Positions 10,900 to 23,329 of a stretch of DNA of 64,000 bases are shown one piece after another; position 1 is the stretch's first letter, and the number at the start of each line of letters is the position of its first letter. The position numbers and the translations under genes were made by a program. The stretch is taken from contig JADWQD010000004.1 in assembly GCA_016110215.1 (NCBI GenBank), positions 2,294,001 to 2,358,000 on the forward strand, in the 5' to 3' direction. Source of the DNA: Capronia americana. Taxonomy: Eukaryota > Ascomycota > Eurotiomycetes > Chaetothyriales > Herpotrichiellaceae. The notes beneath the pieces are model-generated. The model saw only the letters and a list, made by a program, of their open reading frames with translations. It was not told the origin of the DNA and did no database searches.

Positions 10900-11958
10900 C
10901 TTTGCAATGGAGAAGTGCTAGGCAAGCCTTTTTCTGTCTGGAAAGAAGTGAAGGGCAGGGAAAGGTCTTCACCAGTACAGCTATCGACCTAGGAGAACGC
11001 TCAACATACTGGATTGATTGATGTCTTTGTAGACGATTAGCATCTTCGTGAGATGCAAGGCTAGAGCGGATGCCATCAGTCTTGTGCCTACACTTATGCG
11101 GACGGCGTTTCACGGCCCTCCGAGACTCTGGTGCCTCGTCCGGTCGACCTCGTATCGATGTTCACTAATAGAGGAGGGAGGTGGGAGGCGGAAAGTGCAG
11201 GCTGATCGAGGGAGAAGCAAAAACAAGGGAGAGGTTCATCCAGAACAGGAAAGGAGGCATGATGCCAGGCGCAAGCCGACGCGAGGAGAAGAAGACACTT
11301 TTTCTTTCTCAGGGGGGTAGTGGCAGACCGGGATGTCGCAGCGATTGGCCTGTGTCGGAAGACTGCATTGATATGCACCCAAGTCGAGACCAGCCTACGT
11401 TCTCCCCTCGACACGACATCCTCTGCCATGCAATACTTCGAGTCGCGGAGGATTGGAAAAGCCAACTGGGGCTGTTGGTTGGTTGGTTGCTCACCAGAGG
11501 CCGTGAATGCCGCTTTCACCGTGGTCGTCACTTTCGCCGTGTGGAGGAGGACGTGCTCCAGCTCCAGCTGTGACGCCTCCGGTGAATCGAAAGCCGCCCG
11601 CCACCGGCTGAGATCCCCGAAAGCTGGAGAGAAAGGGGGTTGTTCTGGGGTTAAACCTTGTATTCACATCCGACAGAGATCAAGGTGAAGTGAACATGAG
11701 CCGGTGTTCTTTCGGGCTTGGCACTAGAATCTGTCCAAGTACCCAAGGTCAAACCCTAGAGATATGTGAGGTTTGACATCCATGTCGTGATGAAAAGCAG
11801 ACTGCGATTGAGTCATGTCAATTTGAAACTCTTTCTCGGGCATAGCTTACCTTACAAAACATTGCACCCCTGGCTCTGGTTCCACGACTAAAAAGCGATC
11901 CTTCGCAACGCAGCTTACCAACGAGCGGAAGGAAGTCCTCCAAGGCGCAAAGTCAACC
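10900..11958. other. Intergenic, overlapping antisense open frames only
   Basis: Open frames of about 120-145 codons lie on both strands over 11094-11690, but they have atypical composition and no recognisable family. The rest is the promoter side of the MFS gene and the 5' flank of the M20 pseudogene. Nothing else seen. Confidence 0.5.
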
Positions 11959-12880
11959 ATGGCTCCTGCAAAAAATCTGTTTACTCTGAAAGTCAATGGC
12001 AGCAGACTGATGTCGTCGCTCCATGAGTCGTGTGAATTCGGAAAGGCGTATCATTATGGTAGGTGAGCTGGATTCTATCGCGATCGATAACAGCGTGCTG
12101 AATTGTTCTCAGACACGAGACGGAAACCCGCATGGCGCGTCTAGCTCTCGATGCCGCTGACAAGCCTGTTCAACAGTGGTTCGTGCAAGAAGCAAAATCT
12201 CTGGGCTGCAAAATCACAATCGACTAAATTGGCAACATTTGCACTGTCCGGCTTGGGAAGAATTCAACAGCGCCTCCCGTCATGATGGGCTCGCATTTAG
12301 ATATGCAGCCCACAGGCGGAAGGTACGATGGGATACAGACTGAAGGGAGTATTAAGGTCGTTAACCGGGCCAAGTGAGTCCCGCCACAAAGCTTTTAAGT
12401 GTGCACCCTAATACAGTATCTGTACAGTGAGGAAGATGCCCAGTTCCCCACCATCACCGTCTCTTCAGGCTTCTGGTCCGGTGCCGTTCCATTGGAAACG
12501 GCTTGGAACTGCCAGGAAGTCACCCCAAGCCATAATGGCAATCGATACACCATGAAGGGGAACTGGAACGCATCGGCTTCTTGGGCTGCACTCCCGCGTC
12601 ATACGAATCCCTGCCTATCGCGCACTTTTCGAGCTCCACATTGAACAAAGTCCTATCCTGGAAGATGAGAGACGTAATATCAGAGTTGTCATTGGCGGAC
12701 AACCTTACAAATGGTTCGAAGTGGCTGTTCAAGGTAGAGATGGTCACGCTGGCACAACGCCCATGGCAGCAAGAAAAGACTTCCCCTCTGGCTGCTGCCA
12801 AGATGGTTGTTGAGTCGAACAAAATGACGAAAGCGCATTCCGGATTGATCACGCAAGTGGAGATGGGAACGCTCGCTTGA
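11959..12880 (+). pseudogene. Decayed M20-family amidohydrolase (N-carbamoyl-L-amino-acid hydrolase type)
   Basis: Fragments in several frames follow the order of an M20 zinc amidohydrolase of the N-carbamoyl-amino-acid/ureido hydrolase group. The ATG at 11959 opens MAPAKNLFTLKVNGSRLMSS. After a GTAGGT...CAG interruption, the family block ETRMARLALDAADKPVQQWF appears. Next come KSLGCKITID, an in-frame TAA at 12224-12226, IGNICTVRLGK and the metal-site motif GSHLDMQPTGGRYDG. Further on are SSGFWSGAVPLETAW, ELERIGFLG, then LFELHIEQSPILEDERRN and KWFEVAVQGRDGHAGTTPMA in another frame, and finally AAAKMVVESNKMTKAHSGLIT in a third. At least three frame changes and one stop break it, and the C-terminal catalytic part is not found before the P450. 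It is confidently dead. Which amide it once cleaved is unknown. Confidence 0.8.
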
Positions 12881-13432
12881 AAGTGATCTTAGGGTTAAGA
12901 TCTCGTCTTCAGGAAGCGAAAATGAACACTTGGGATAAGTCTAGAGAGCTAGATATGAGATCTTAGGAGCCGTAGTACGTCGCCTAGAAGTCAGGCATGG
13001 CTGGAATAGAATCTGAAGATCTGGGAAGCTAGTCAGGTTGACACTGGCCAATAAGGTAATAAGATGAACGCCCTACCTCGCTTATCTCGAAGATGGCAAA
13101 CTCCTCCTTGCCCAGCTTCACACCCGGGGTTCTCCGCGTCTCGGTTGCCTTAGTAGGCAGGGAATTCTATGTCTTGCGCATATCGAGCGGGCGAGGTTCC
13201 GTTCAAGCTGGCCATTGATAAGGACATTTCAATTTCCAAGTCGGCCAAGCTGATAACGCCCGACGACAAACATCATGGAATCCGCACTCATGTGGGCGGA
13301 CTACCGTTGGTATGAGTCCCTGTCCTTTGCTAAGCCCCAGGAATGAATGGTCCTTTATATGGCGGGTGATGGATATCCTAGTACTTGTCTGAAGCTGGAG
13401 TTTGCTCGAACGGTCCCTACGTCTCATCGATA
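12881..13432. other. Intergenic between M20 pseudogene and P450
   Basis: Where the C-terminal half of the M20 hydrolase should lie, I can find no matching peptide in any frame. The stretch includes the P450 promoter. No other feature seen. Confidence 0.45.
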
Positions 13433-15075
13433 ATGGCAATGGCAACAATCTTCGTCGGAATGGGCCCAACTCTGGTTGCACTCCTCTGTGCAGTCCTATC
13501 CCTGGCTGCCCTTCTGATATATCGACTCCTCTTTGCGCCGCTGTCAAAATTTCCCGGCCCGAAAATCACAGCAGTGACTCAACTATGGATCATGTACCAC
13601 GAATTCAGGGGTGACCGAACAGTTCAAATCGACAAACTCCATTCCCTCTATGGACCGGTGGTGCGAATCTCGCCGGACGAAGTCTCGTTCAACAACCACG
13701 AAGGCTTACGGGAGATTTATGGTATCAAGTCGACCTTCTCGAAGAGCTCGTTCTACGACCTGTTCGTATACTACAATACGCGGAACACCTTCACCAGTCT
13801 AGACAAGCCAAACGTATGCTCCGCACATTTTCCCATCAAACTTCACTTGATGTACTCATCCTTGAACAATTTAGCACTCGGCCAAAAAGAGGCTGGTCGC
13901 GGACAGATACACCAAGAGCTACGTGATGCAGCCGTCCGTCGCCGACAAAGTCCGCGAGCATGCTTCGGCATTCATGAAGCAAGTGTCGACTCAAGGGCCC
14001 GTCCTCGATGTTTATACCTGGCTACACTATTATGCACTTGAGTATTGCAGAACCCGCCCCTGACCCACGTGAGCTGCGGTGCTGACCTCCTTCCAGCGCC
14101 ATCACAAACCATCTGTATGGAATCTATGGCACACAGACGCTGTCGACGCCGGAACACAGAGGGATCGTTTATGATCTCTCCGGCGTTAAGCACCGCACAC
14201 GTCTGTACATGCTACACTACTTCGGCTGGGCCATGTCGCTCCAAACGCAGCTGACATCCGTCATGCGCAAGCTCAGCGGCCACAGCACGGCGTTCCACGT
14301 CCGCGGCAACCGGCTGAACGACTACGGCGAAGACAGCGTCTCGTCATTCCGTCGTGACCAGACCAGCAAAGATAGCATCTCGACATGCTCCAAACTCTTC
14401 AGCCAGATCCCCAACGACGAGCCCGCCATCGCCGCCGAATGCATGGATCACCTTGTCGCGGGCGTCGACACGACCGGCGACGCCATGTGCATCCTGATGT
14501 GGCGGATCTCGACGCCCGAGTACACACACGTACAAGACACGCTGTTCCGCGAGCTTTCGAGCATCAAGGACGCCTTCGATCCCGTGACACGGACCGCGCC
14601 AATCGCGGCCCTCGACAAACTCCCATACCTCGACGCCGTGATCCACGAGGCCATGCGCTGGCGGCCGCCGGTGCCCATGACGCTCTTCCGCGTCGTGCCT
14701 CCCACGGGCGCCGTGATCTCGGGCCACGCCGTCCCGCCCGGGACCACGGTCGGATGCCAGTCGTACAGCCTGCACCGAGTGGAAGAGGTCTTCCCGAATC
14801 CGGACCTCTTCGACCCCACGAGGTGGTTGACAGAGGACACTGCGCACCTGGCGGCCATGCGCAACCACTTCTGGCCCTTCAGCTCGGGTGGGCGCATGTG
14901 CTTGGGGCACAATCTCGCCATGGTCGAGATGAAGCTGATCGTTGCCGCCGTCTATATGCACTACACGACGCGGGTAACGCCTGGGGTCACCGAGGAGAGT
15001 ATGCGCATGGACGACCAGTTGACGAGCGGGGTGCCGTATGCGCTGAGTTGTCCGTTGAAATTTGTTGCGCGGTGA
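13433..15075 (+). CDS. Cytochrome P450 monooxygenase
   Basis: A haem-thiolate monooxygenase that would be anchored in the endoplasmic reticulum and use a P450 reductase. Three exons, 13433-13813, 13875-14041 and 14097-15075, with introns of 61 and 55 bases, sum to 508 residues. The start MAMATIFVGMGPTLV leads directly into an N-terminal membrane anchor (LVALLCAVLSLAALLIY), followed by the hinge FPGPK. Later landmarks are the I-helix AGVDTTGD, the K-helix ExxR in HEAMRWRPP, the PERF-like region FDPTRWL, and the haem loop FSSGGRMCLGHNLA with the ligand cysteine at residue 451. All catalytic landmarks are present, so it should be active. An upstream in-frame ATG at 13385 would add 16 polar residues before the anchor and is less likely. 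The substrate is not readable. It sits alone beside a dead hydrolase. Confidence 0.92.
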
Positions 15076-15904
15076 TCGACTAGCAACTGGGGTCATGGAT
15101 CTAGCTCGGCTGTGCACTACTCTGTGAAACCCGCCGGCAATGAGCTCAACTTATCTGGCCGCGCTGTCGGAAGGTGCTGGAGGACGGGGGACGTTGTCGA
15201 CTTCAGGACCTATGGCCTAGTCGTAGATGCGGATAGCGAGCATGGTCATCTTTCTTGTGCACGGGCAGGAAAGTGTTTCGTGTCAGCTGGGCCAGATGCT
15301 GGTGATGCCTGAAAGCTTTCGTGAATGACAATCGGGGCATGAGTCTGCCTATCACCCAAAGCTCAGGTACAGTACGATACGGAGGCATCTGTAGAAAAGC
15401 AGCTCAAAATCGGAAGTGATCTGATGTAGGCTGTTCTATCAACCCAGGCGTTCGGGGCTCCTCCTTTCGGTCTTCGATCTGGGTTCGGGATGAGGGTGAG
15501 CATGGCTTTATCCGTGGGAGGATCCATAGTTCTACGACCGAACCCGGCTCCCCGTGTACAGCAACTCCATAAACGCCACCAAATGTCCACAGCGCGGGCT
15601 AGCAGACTACCCGGATGTGGGACCTCTCGCATAAATCAATACGCTGTCTTCGTAGGGGAACGTTTGCCATTGGTGTGCAGCATATATCCTAAGGGCATCA
15701 CCCACTTCGGGGGCAGTGCTCCACTCAAAAGTCATGTCCGAGACCATGATGTCTCTGCAGAGAAGATGGAAGGCCTCCGCGTGATACACATTGCTGTTGG
15801 GTTCCAAATTTGAGATGTTCTTGATGTTCAGGGGCTGCAGAGGGTGAGAGCCCCTCGAGAATAGCGAGAAGATGAACAAGTCCTTGTAGAGACCTTGTGC
15901 TTTT
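15076..15904. other. Intergenic between P450 and ankyrin gene (convergent 3' ends)
   Basis: Both neighbours end here. Only short unsupported frames are present. Confidence 0.5.
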
Positions 15905-18900
15905 TTATTCGTACTTCGCCTTGGGCAGTTGGATTCCAGTTTCGGGGGTTTCAGACTCGACACTGCTGTCAAGTTCATCACCGACATCCTCTGTCTCCCA
16001 TACGCTATCGTCTTGAAGGTCCACAATTCGGTGTTCATCTGGGACAACAGAATCGTAGTATCGTGCGTACGCTTCCCAGTAGGTTTCGTCCGGAGCGACT
16101 TCGAGATCAAGCTGTCGCGATTTCCGTACCTCCAGGTACTCGGAGAAGGTGAGCAAGGAGTGATTCACTGCGCTTGTAGTAAAGTCGATTGCGGTAGATT
16201 GACCCTCGTTCTCCCCATGCCCACATTTTAGGACATTTTTCAAGTCGTATCCGCATTCCTGCAAGGCTTCCTCCCACTCAGGCCAGTTGCCATAGCGCAC
16301 TGCTATATCGGAGGCACAGTCCCCGCCGTCGTTCACAGCCAGAACGTCCGCGCCTGCAGTAATTAGGAGCATTAGGATGTCTTTTAGCTCTTCGTTGAAG
16401 TCGGCTGTGACGAGACCGTCGAACGTAGAGCTTAGTTTCCCCGAGCAGAGAGTCGTATGAATCAGACCGTTTCCAAGCCGATCGCGCACAGTGGGATCGG
16501 CTCCTCTGGAAAGTAACAGAGCTAATTTTGACGGTATCTGGAAGATATCGGCCAGGACTTGCCATGAGGTACGTACAAAGCATCCCAGAAGTACCTGTAA
16601 TGGTGTTCGCTCTGAACCTATGATAAAATCTGGTGCCACGAGTGGATAACCGTGATCAATCATTGCTTTGAGGTGCAGCTACTTGGTGGTCAGCCCTTGG
16701 GTTAGTGGAATGTAAGGGACTTAGGTGGACTCACAACAGAGCCTGAGGACAAGACATATTCTACTAGAGAATATCCGTGACTATCTTTTGCAGTGATGTC
16801 TGCCCCTGACTGGACAAAAATATTCAGACAGTCATAATTGGATCGAAAGTCTTGTTCGGAGCATTCGCAGCAATTTTCGATTGCTAGCATGGCAACCGGG
16901 CTTTTCAAACCTGTGTCAGCTCTGGACTCCAACAATTTCCTTTAACCCAGTCAAAGAAAACTGCTACTTCAAGGTTAGGTACTGGCTCACTAATAATATA
17001 GCTCATTTGGTCTCCTGCTGAGAAGTGGTGACGAGTCGAATGAGTCAACGTCCGCACCGCAGGTAACCAGATATTTTACCATCTCCACGTTCCTGTGGTC
17101 CAAAGCGTACTGGCAATGAGTCAGCATCACTTTGTAACCCTGTAGTGATCCTTACATATAGGAGGGAGGAACCGACTTCATCACAATCTGTAACTGTGGC
17201 TTCTTGGTCCGCGAATAACCTGGCCATTTCCACCGGAGAACCCACGGCCGCGATGCCAAATGCTACACAATCAGGGCTCCTTATGGCTTTGAAAGACAAC
17301 TTCGTTGGTCTCAGCAGACTTCCTTGTAGAGATTGCAATTGCTCGAATTCGAAGACAACCTGTGCCCTGCCCACTGAATCTGCTGTGGGTAGTAGCGACA
17401 ATCGTGCATAGAAATGGTCGTCCCAAGTCCTACCTTCGGAGACGTCATCCTGAGACCCAATGGATTGTGCTAGCTTCACAAGAAGACTGCAACGTCCAAG
17501 AGTAGTTTCAAATGAAGTGACCTTTGTCGTTGTCAATCTAGAGTTCCTGGCTCTCTTTGTGAGCTGTTTGAGGCTCCTTGCGGCGACAAGCCGTTTGGTC
17601 GGGTTCGGCTTGAAAGATTTGCATATCCTCCTGTTTCGCAGGGTGCTCCCAGCATGCGTAGTCCTCACTGCATCCGAGCACATATCGTTCAGATCACTCT
17701 GGGGAGCTGACTCATCAGCAAGGCGAGATACTAGGATCGGCTCTTCTTGCCAGACATTCTGAAAGCGTTCATGATTGTTGGTAGCTTCTGCCTGATGGCT
17801 GCTTGGATACCTGTAGGCTCCTCCTTGGCGAATAGAGTCAGTGGTACTACTCAGCATATTGGACGAGGAATGAATTTGTGATCGGAGTTACCAACCTCCA
17901 TTCTTAGGCATCTCCAGACGCTTGGTGAGTTGCGAGATGCTCATTATACGCTCGAGGTCATCTAAACAACGATGACCGTGTACGGGAACTGGTGGACGTC
18001 GATCGCTCATGTCTGCTTCGATCCAAGTCTTCATCCTATCCAATACTGTCACGAGGTCTTTGATTGTGGCCTTCAGATTTCTGGAGCATGTTGCATTTAA
18101 CGAGTTTTCGCTCAAGTGGAGAAGCCGTCGGAAACTGGCTTCAAAGGGAGCGTCGTTATGAGATTCGGACGACGGTTGAGCGGCTTCTTGTGCTGGGGAC
18201 TTGCTCATTGCAACCTCTCCATTGGGTCTTCCTGATTTGAGATTATCCATGTCCAGCTGTAGTTTCCGAATGGCGGCCAGGATATCGTTTGAAACACTCG
18301 AGTCCTGTCTAGACGTCTCCGAAATGTGCACAAGATCGCTCCGTACATCGTCCATCTTTGACTGGAGAACCATGAATTCTGAGCTGGAAGACTGCTGATA
18401 TTGGTTTGAATGCACAAGATTCTGTGACAGAAGCTGATGAATGTCCTCGATGGCTGTACTTCCCACCTCTTGATTGGCAGCGAGGCGGTCCAGTATTGGC
18501 TGCTGGAGCCTGATATCGGTTTGGAGTGATGGTAAGGCAGCTGCAAACGACAGGATCTCGTCGACTTTAGGGTCCAATTGATTGAAACCCCGTACAATTG
18601 TATTCTCGACAGATGTGAAGCCCTTTGTTAGGTTCAGGCAGTTGTCATTGCTATTGCGCAAGTCAGCCAGAACAACTTGATCGGCGCCAATTTCTCTTAC
18701 ATCCCAATTCGCGTCAGGAACGCGGCGAGCAGTTGGGTGTTGTGTAGGATTTGCTTCCACATGGTGTCAAATTCACCACTGTGAGTCATCCTCTGTATGG
18801 CTATCTTCAGCCTTGCTCGCCGTGTTCTGTTCGTGGCGGGGCCGAGGTTTGATAACCTTGGCTGTAAGTCTGATAAATCCTGGGTGCATTTGTTGACCAA

Positions 18901-19137
18901 GTTCTTGAGATCATCGCGGAGGCTGGTATCGGAAAATGTACTTCCGTCGAGACGAACATCATCGATGGACCTGATGTAAGCAACCAGCTTTTCGAGCTGC
19001 TGCACGGCCGTGGTCAGGTTGGCCAGATCTTTTGGGCATTCGTCCAAGTTCTTGACCAGCTCGCTGATGATTCTCGAGGTTTGCAACGCGGTGGCGGCTA
19101 GGGTCAATAGGGACGCAGCAAGCCCGACAGCTTCCAT
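15905..19137 (-). CDS. Ankyrin-repeat protein with fungal N-terminal domain and coiled-coil middle
   Basis: A multi-exon gene. Exon 1 (18701-19137) starts MEAVGLAASLLTLAATALQT, the opening of the fungal N-terminal domain found on many ankyrin and STAND proteins. The intron 18651-18700 (GTAAGA...TAG) leads to a helical, coiled-coil-like exon (17892-18650). The intron 17850-17891 leads to exon 3, which ends at 17156. A 46-base intron then brings in a clear ankyrin unit, YALDHRNVEMVKYLVTCGADV. More repeats follow in 16735-16935 (NIFVQSGADITAKDSHGYS) and, after a 56-base intron, in 15905-16678 (LALLLSRGADPTVRDRLGNG; ILMLLITAGADVLAVNDGGD). The tail is acidic. The junction near 16930-17040 is unresolved because the obvious GTGAGC donor creates a stop; another donor or a lesion is possible. 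Proteins built like this usually bind partners. No enzyme domain is visible. Confidence 0.75.
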
Positions 19138-20112
19138 GGTGATTCTCAGATTCGAACATTGGTTTTCATGATCGTGATGATGGGGAAAGGGAAGAAAAAG
19201 AAGTGCGATGAAGAACAAGGCTGAGAGGCAGCACTGCCTGATCTCAGCCCCCTCCTCTCCGCGCCATGTCGCGAAACGGCTGGCGAGCGCCACTTGAGCG
19301 CCTGGTTTTTGTGGACGCGTTTGCCGATTCGCACGCCCAGCACACCTTAGATGTATGGTGTCGAAACTCTCTTATTCGCTGTAGAAATGAGGCAGAATAA
19401 CACTGACGGACGATGTGGTCCAACCACCCGAAATATACACTCCGCACAAAGCGCGTACACAGGCGTCGTATTGCGTGATTCCGGTAAGGCCTCAAATGCG
19501 AGTCCTTTCAAGGAATGACTCTAAACTAAAATATTTGCAGGTAAGTTACATTATTAACGGTACTGAAGCATAATTACAAATAAAGTTACCAGTATCTAGA
19601 CTGCGGAAAAGAAATTAACTACAATCAGGCCGCCAACGTTTTTGAATGCTAAGGTTACACAAAGAACTTCACTGGATTGGCAGGCCAGCGTAGTCCGACA
19701 TGGATAGGGTATACACCGGCGACGATGTCTCCGACGTCCTTGAACTGATCCAGCCATCTCACGCTGTCATCAACCTTCTCCCACAAAACAACAGTCTGTC
19801 CACCAAACTGAAAGGTGCAACTTGAAAAGTGGCGGGGATAGAGGTAGGCAGTCAGCGTGACTGAGCCTCGATTTTACAAGGTCATTTCTGAAGATCGCGG
19901 CGAGCAGATCTACCACACCTTGGCACTGCGAGGGTGAGCCCCAGCTCTCAGGACCAGGAGTGCTTACTGTAGTGAAGTCAAGCTGAGTGCTTCAGGTGAT
20001 CAAAGCTCAGGTTAAGTTCGCGAACTTATGCCCCGACTGTAGGTACTCTTCCTCCTTCCGTGCTGTGGGAGAGTAAATACATCTCACGGCTTATCCCACG
20101 ACTGTTGGTACT
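19138..20112. other. Intergenic, partly AT-rich
   Basis: Holds the ankyrin gene promoter side and the 3' flank of the GNAT gene. The part around 19510-19640 is noticeably AT-rich. No open frame here has recognisable content. Confidence 0.5.
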
Positions 20113-21057
20113 CTACCTCGTCCACAACACGGCCCCCCCTCCAACGCCATTCCTCCGGAACGGATTCTCGACCCCTTGATCATCCTCCGCGTCGCACACA
20201 TACCCGACAAGTTCCTTGAACCCGCACTTCTGATAGAACCACTCCTTGCCATCCGCGGCCATCACGCAGCCGGGCAGATCCCCCGCGGGATCCAACCTCG
20301 CCATCTCGAGCCCCTGCTCCACCAATTCCCGACCATACCCGTGTCCCTGAAACCGCGGGTCCACGCCTAGGATCTCAAGCGACCAGTGGCTCTCCCGGTG
20401 CGCACCGCCCATGAACTGCCTGCCGAAGCGGGCGATCATGGGGCCCAACATCCAGTACGTCAGCGGCTGGGGGCCGTCCGCTTTTACAGGCCTGCTCGCC
20501 GCCCTGTTGGGGACGAAAAACCTGCGCACGCGATAGAACGTCGAGAGGAGAGGCTTCATCAGCCGGCCTGGCGCAACACGGGTTAGGGTCTTATATCTGA
20601 TGGCACGGGTAATGGTCTGAAACTTACGCGGATCCCACCTCCCGAGGAAGCCATTCACGTGGCATGCGCCGGCCCTTGCTCCTGGTATTCCGTGGACAAC
20701 CCGTTCCCACTCCGCCATCCCCGTAATCGTTCCGCCTTCCTTCCGGTTGGACGATGGTAACGATAGTAATGGCATTTTCTTCCCCGTCGACGAAGACAGC
20801 AGAGCCGTATTCTCGCTTTCCGGGCCCGAAGCGGCGGCGGCGGCGGCGTCGTCGTCGTTCGAATACGACACCATCAGCACCTTCCCATAGTCGTACCATG
20901 ACAACCAGAGACTTTCGCGCAACGCGCGTTCAAAGTCCCCGGGATGCTCCTGCTGGAAGGGGAAGAGCACCTGGAACAGTTTGTCCGGGCCGAACGCCGC
21001 GGCGAGGACGGACGCCATGACGGGGATGTCCCTTGCCGTGGCGAGGCGGACGGGCAT
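20113..21057 (-). CDS. GNAT-family N-acetyltransferase
   Basis: Uninterrupted frame. I take the ATG at 21057 (MPVRLATARDIPVMASVLA), which begins right at the usual GNAT strand beta-1/helix-1 'lots of R..D.' opening; an ATG at 21093 would add 12 charged residues. The acetyl-CoA-binding motif A is plain: SLEILGVDPRFQGHGYGREL, with the Q-G-x-G-x-G turn, followed by a hydrophobic strand and FYQKCGFKELVGY of motif B. A low-complexity Asp/Ala run (DDDAAAAAAS) and a positively charged insert (about residues 145-200) separate the start from the catalytic half, so the protein (314 residues) is longer than minimal GNATs. The acceptor substrate is unknown. Many similar fungal genes are annotated only as GNAT. 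Confident in fold and likely activity. Confidence 0.85.
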   Translation of the reverse strand: MPVRLATARDIPVMASVLAAAFGPDKLFQVLFPFQQEHPGDFERALRESLWLSWYDYGKVLMVSYSNDDDAAAAAASGPESENTALLSSSTGKKMPLLSLPSSNRKEGGTITGMAEWERVVHGIPGARAGACHVNGFLGRWDPRKFQTITRAIRYKTLTRVAPGRLMKPLLSTFYRVRRFFVPNRAASRPVKADGPQPLTYWMLGPMIARFGRQFMGGAHRESHWSLEILGVDPRFQGHGYGRELVEQGLEMARLDPAGDLPGCVMAADGKEWFYQKCGFKELVGYVCDAEDDQGVENPFRRNGVGGGAVLWTR

Positions 21058-21882
21058 GGTGGGTTGTATTTTTTTGGGATGTTCTTTCTGCACGAGACGT
21101 CCAAGGTAAATTTACTATGTATCTCGTTGGCTTGAGTGGCTGGTTTTGAGAGGAAAACACCCAGTCACCGACTTTAACTTTATGGGTTCCGTCCGAGAGT
21201 CGCGTCCTCGGCCCGGTACTTAATTTCTAAATGGTCTTACGAGGAATAAATGCGAGTGATGAGATTCAAGAGTAGGGAACTGAAAGGTGGGAAAATACGA
21301 ATTCGACCAGAACAGAGGAAGGTTGATATTCTGGACCGAGGACGGAGTATGAGGTATGTTGTGTTCAACTCGATGCTTGTGCAAAAGGGGCAAGCATCGG
21401 GGGTTCGGCAGTTGAGATGCACACGAGTCAGTCGCCCAGTGCCCAGGGCCCAGCTCCTAAAGGGCAATTAGTATTGTGTAACAACCGAGTCCCTGATTAA
21501 CTTTCAAAGTACTCCATACGAGGTACTCTTAGTTCATTTCGCTAGCCTCTTCGACAGCATCGGCGGCAGTAATTACAGCGTGGACAGAATAGAGACTGCT
21601 GGCTGGTCTGGAAAGCCACCCATGCACATCGAGTACTCGTAAGGACGCAGTAGATATGTATTTACCTTGTTTATTTTCGATTCAGGGCTTTTAGGCAACA
21701 TGTTCAGTGCCCAACATTGAATGTTCATACAGCCAGATTCTCTTCTCTAGCATCACATATAGACAGTCCTCTCTATGGACAAATGTTATGTGTACCTTCC
21801 GTGTCCAAGATTCGCTTCAAGTTCCGCTTCAGCTTCAGCCCGTCTCAGCTCACTTCAGCTCAGCTTAGCTCTAGCTTCATCT
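21058..21882. other. Intergenic between the GNAT and SAT4-type genes
   Basis: Includes the GNAT promoter and the 3' flank of the next gene. Short frames on both strands only. Confidence 0.5.
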
Positions 21883-23329
21883 TCACCGATCCTCATGCCG
21901 GACCGTATACTCGACATCCTTGCGAATGATGAATTCATCACTGTTATGCCGTCCCAGAGACCCTTCCTCGTGCGAAGCATTCGATCTGCCATCATTGGCG
22001 AATCCCTCACTGTGCGGCCCCTCCACGCTGACATGGTATTGCGCGTGGCTGTCGGGAACGAAGTTGATGCCCGTGCTCTTTCCCAGGTCTTCGTGCGGCG
22101 GGTTGTCGTTGCCTGCTTGGGAGTAGTTCTTCGTGTCCCCATTCTTGCTCCTCTGCGCGTTGAGGGAGTCCATCTGGTACGACCGGCCGGTAGATCCGTA
22201 GGTGTTGGCATTATACCCGAACATTGTGGCTTGGGTGGTGTCGAATTTGCGCAGGTACTGGTTCAGGGCCGGGATGGCCGCGGAGAGGAGGGAGTAGAGG
22301 ACCTCGGACTGGCGCAGGAGAATCGGTCGCGTCAGAGCGATTCCGGCGTTGGAAGCAGAGACAAAGTCGGAGACGTATTTGATCTGCACGCAGATGAGGA
22401 CAATGATCCTAAGATCACTCAGTTAGCATGCGGAGTTAGTGGTATTTTGCTGCCGGTGGGCGCATGGGTTTTCTTTTCCATACGGTAATCTGAGGATAAA
22501 GCACAGAGACGCTTGCACTTTGCGCTGCACACTCATGTGTAGCGGGAAGATGACGATGATTGAAAGACCCAGGATGAGGCACTCCAGCAAGGCATCGAAT
22601 AGACCAATGATGACCCAGCGAGTCACCTATTTCGCGGTCAATGTTGTTGTTTCTGCTCGACGACAGCATGCCACTGGGTGGGGACTCACCAGTCCTGAGC
22701 ACTTGTCTGGGACTGCTCGAATGATTTCGCTGGAGCTACAGCCCGCCGTGGCTGCGACGATGGAGCCGACGCACCAGACTGCGCACAGGCCGATGGCAAC
22801 TTCGCAGTACAGATGATTCCGGTGCTGGCCGACGGCAAACAGACGCCGACAGAGCCAGATGGCCGAGCATTTGCCAACGAAGAGGGCTAGCAGGAAAAAC
22901 ACATCGCTGGCTCGAAGGGACTAAGTCTCGGGTCAGTGTAAATTCTGCGACTGGATGTTCCTGAGACCACCTACCTTTGCCACTGTGTGCGTATCGCTGC
23001 TAGACAGTAGGGTATATGAAGAGCCAAATCCACCGTCAACAGTGGCTACTATGATGGCTATGAAGTGTGGGAGCGCGACAGTCTGTCAATTATGAGCTAC
23101 CCCCGTCCAGTATAGGGATGTGGACTTCCGAACGAACCGTTGCAGCCACGGCGAGCCAGTCTTCAACGCCCATGTTCCTGTATTTGCTCGCCAAACGCAT
23201 CGCCAGCACCATGAGCGAATAAACGATGAACAGAATGCTGATGGTCAGAACAAGCCCCCGGTGGTCATTCGCGGTGTGATGGTAGGGACGCGGGCCCAGG
23301 GCGGGCGGCTCGTCCGGAGAGGTGCTCAT
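21883..23329 (-). CDS. Rhodopsin-like fungal integral membrane protein (SAT4 family)
   Basis: Five exons (23138-23329, 22975-23082, 22690-22920, 22484-22626, 21883-22408) join exactly in frame to 399 residues. The start MSTSPDEPPALGP leads to span 1 (GLVLTISILFIVYSLMVLAM) and the family's MGVEDWLAVAAT segment. Next come ALPHFIAIIVATVDGGFGSS, an LRASDVFFLLALFVGKCSAI span, two spans in VAIGLCAVWCVGSIVAA and WVIIGLFDALLECLILGLSI, the QRKVQASLCFILRLP loop, and a final span before ALTRPILLRQSEVLYSLLSA. The cytoplasmic tail is hydrophilic and rich in Asn, Ser and His. The order of elements matches the seven-span fungal rhodopsin/SAT4-domain family, whose members are often called PTH11-like and have no settled biochemical role. 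No retinal-lysine argument can be made from this reading. Gene structure and family are confident. Confidence 0.85.

Noticed and set aside
14344..15117. 257-codon minus-strand ORF over the P450
   Set aside because: It is the complement of the third P450 exon, whose haem-binding and ExxR motifs are clear.
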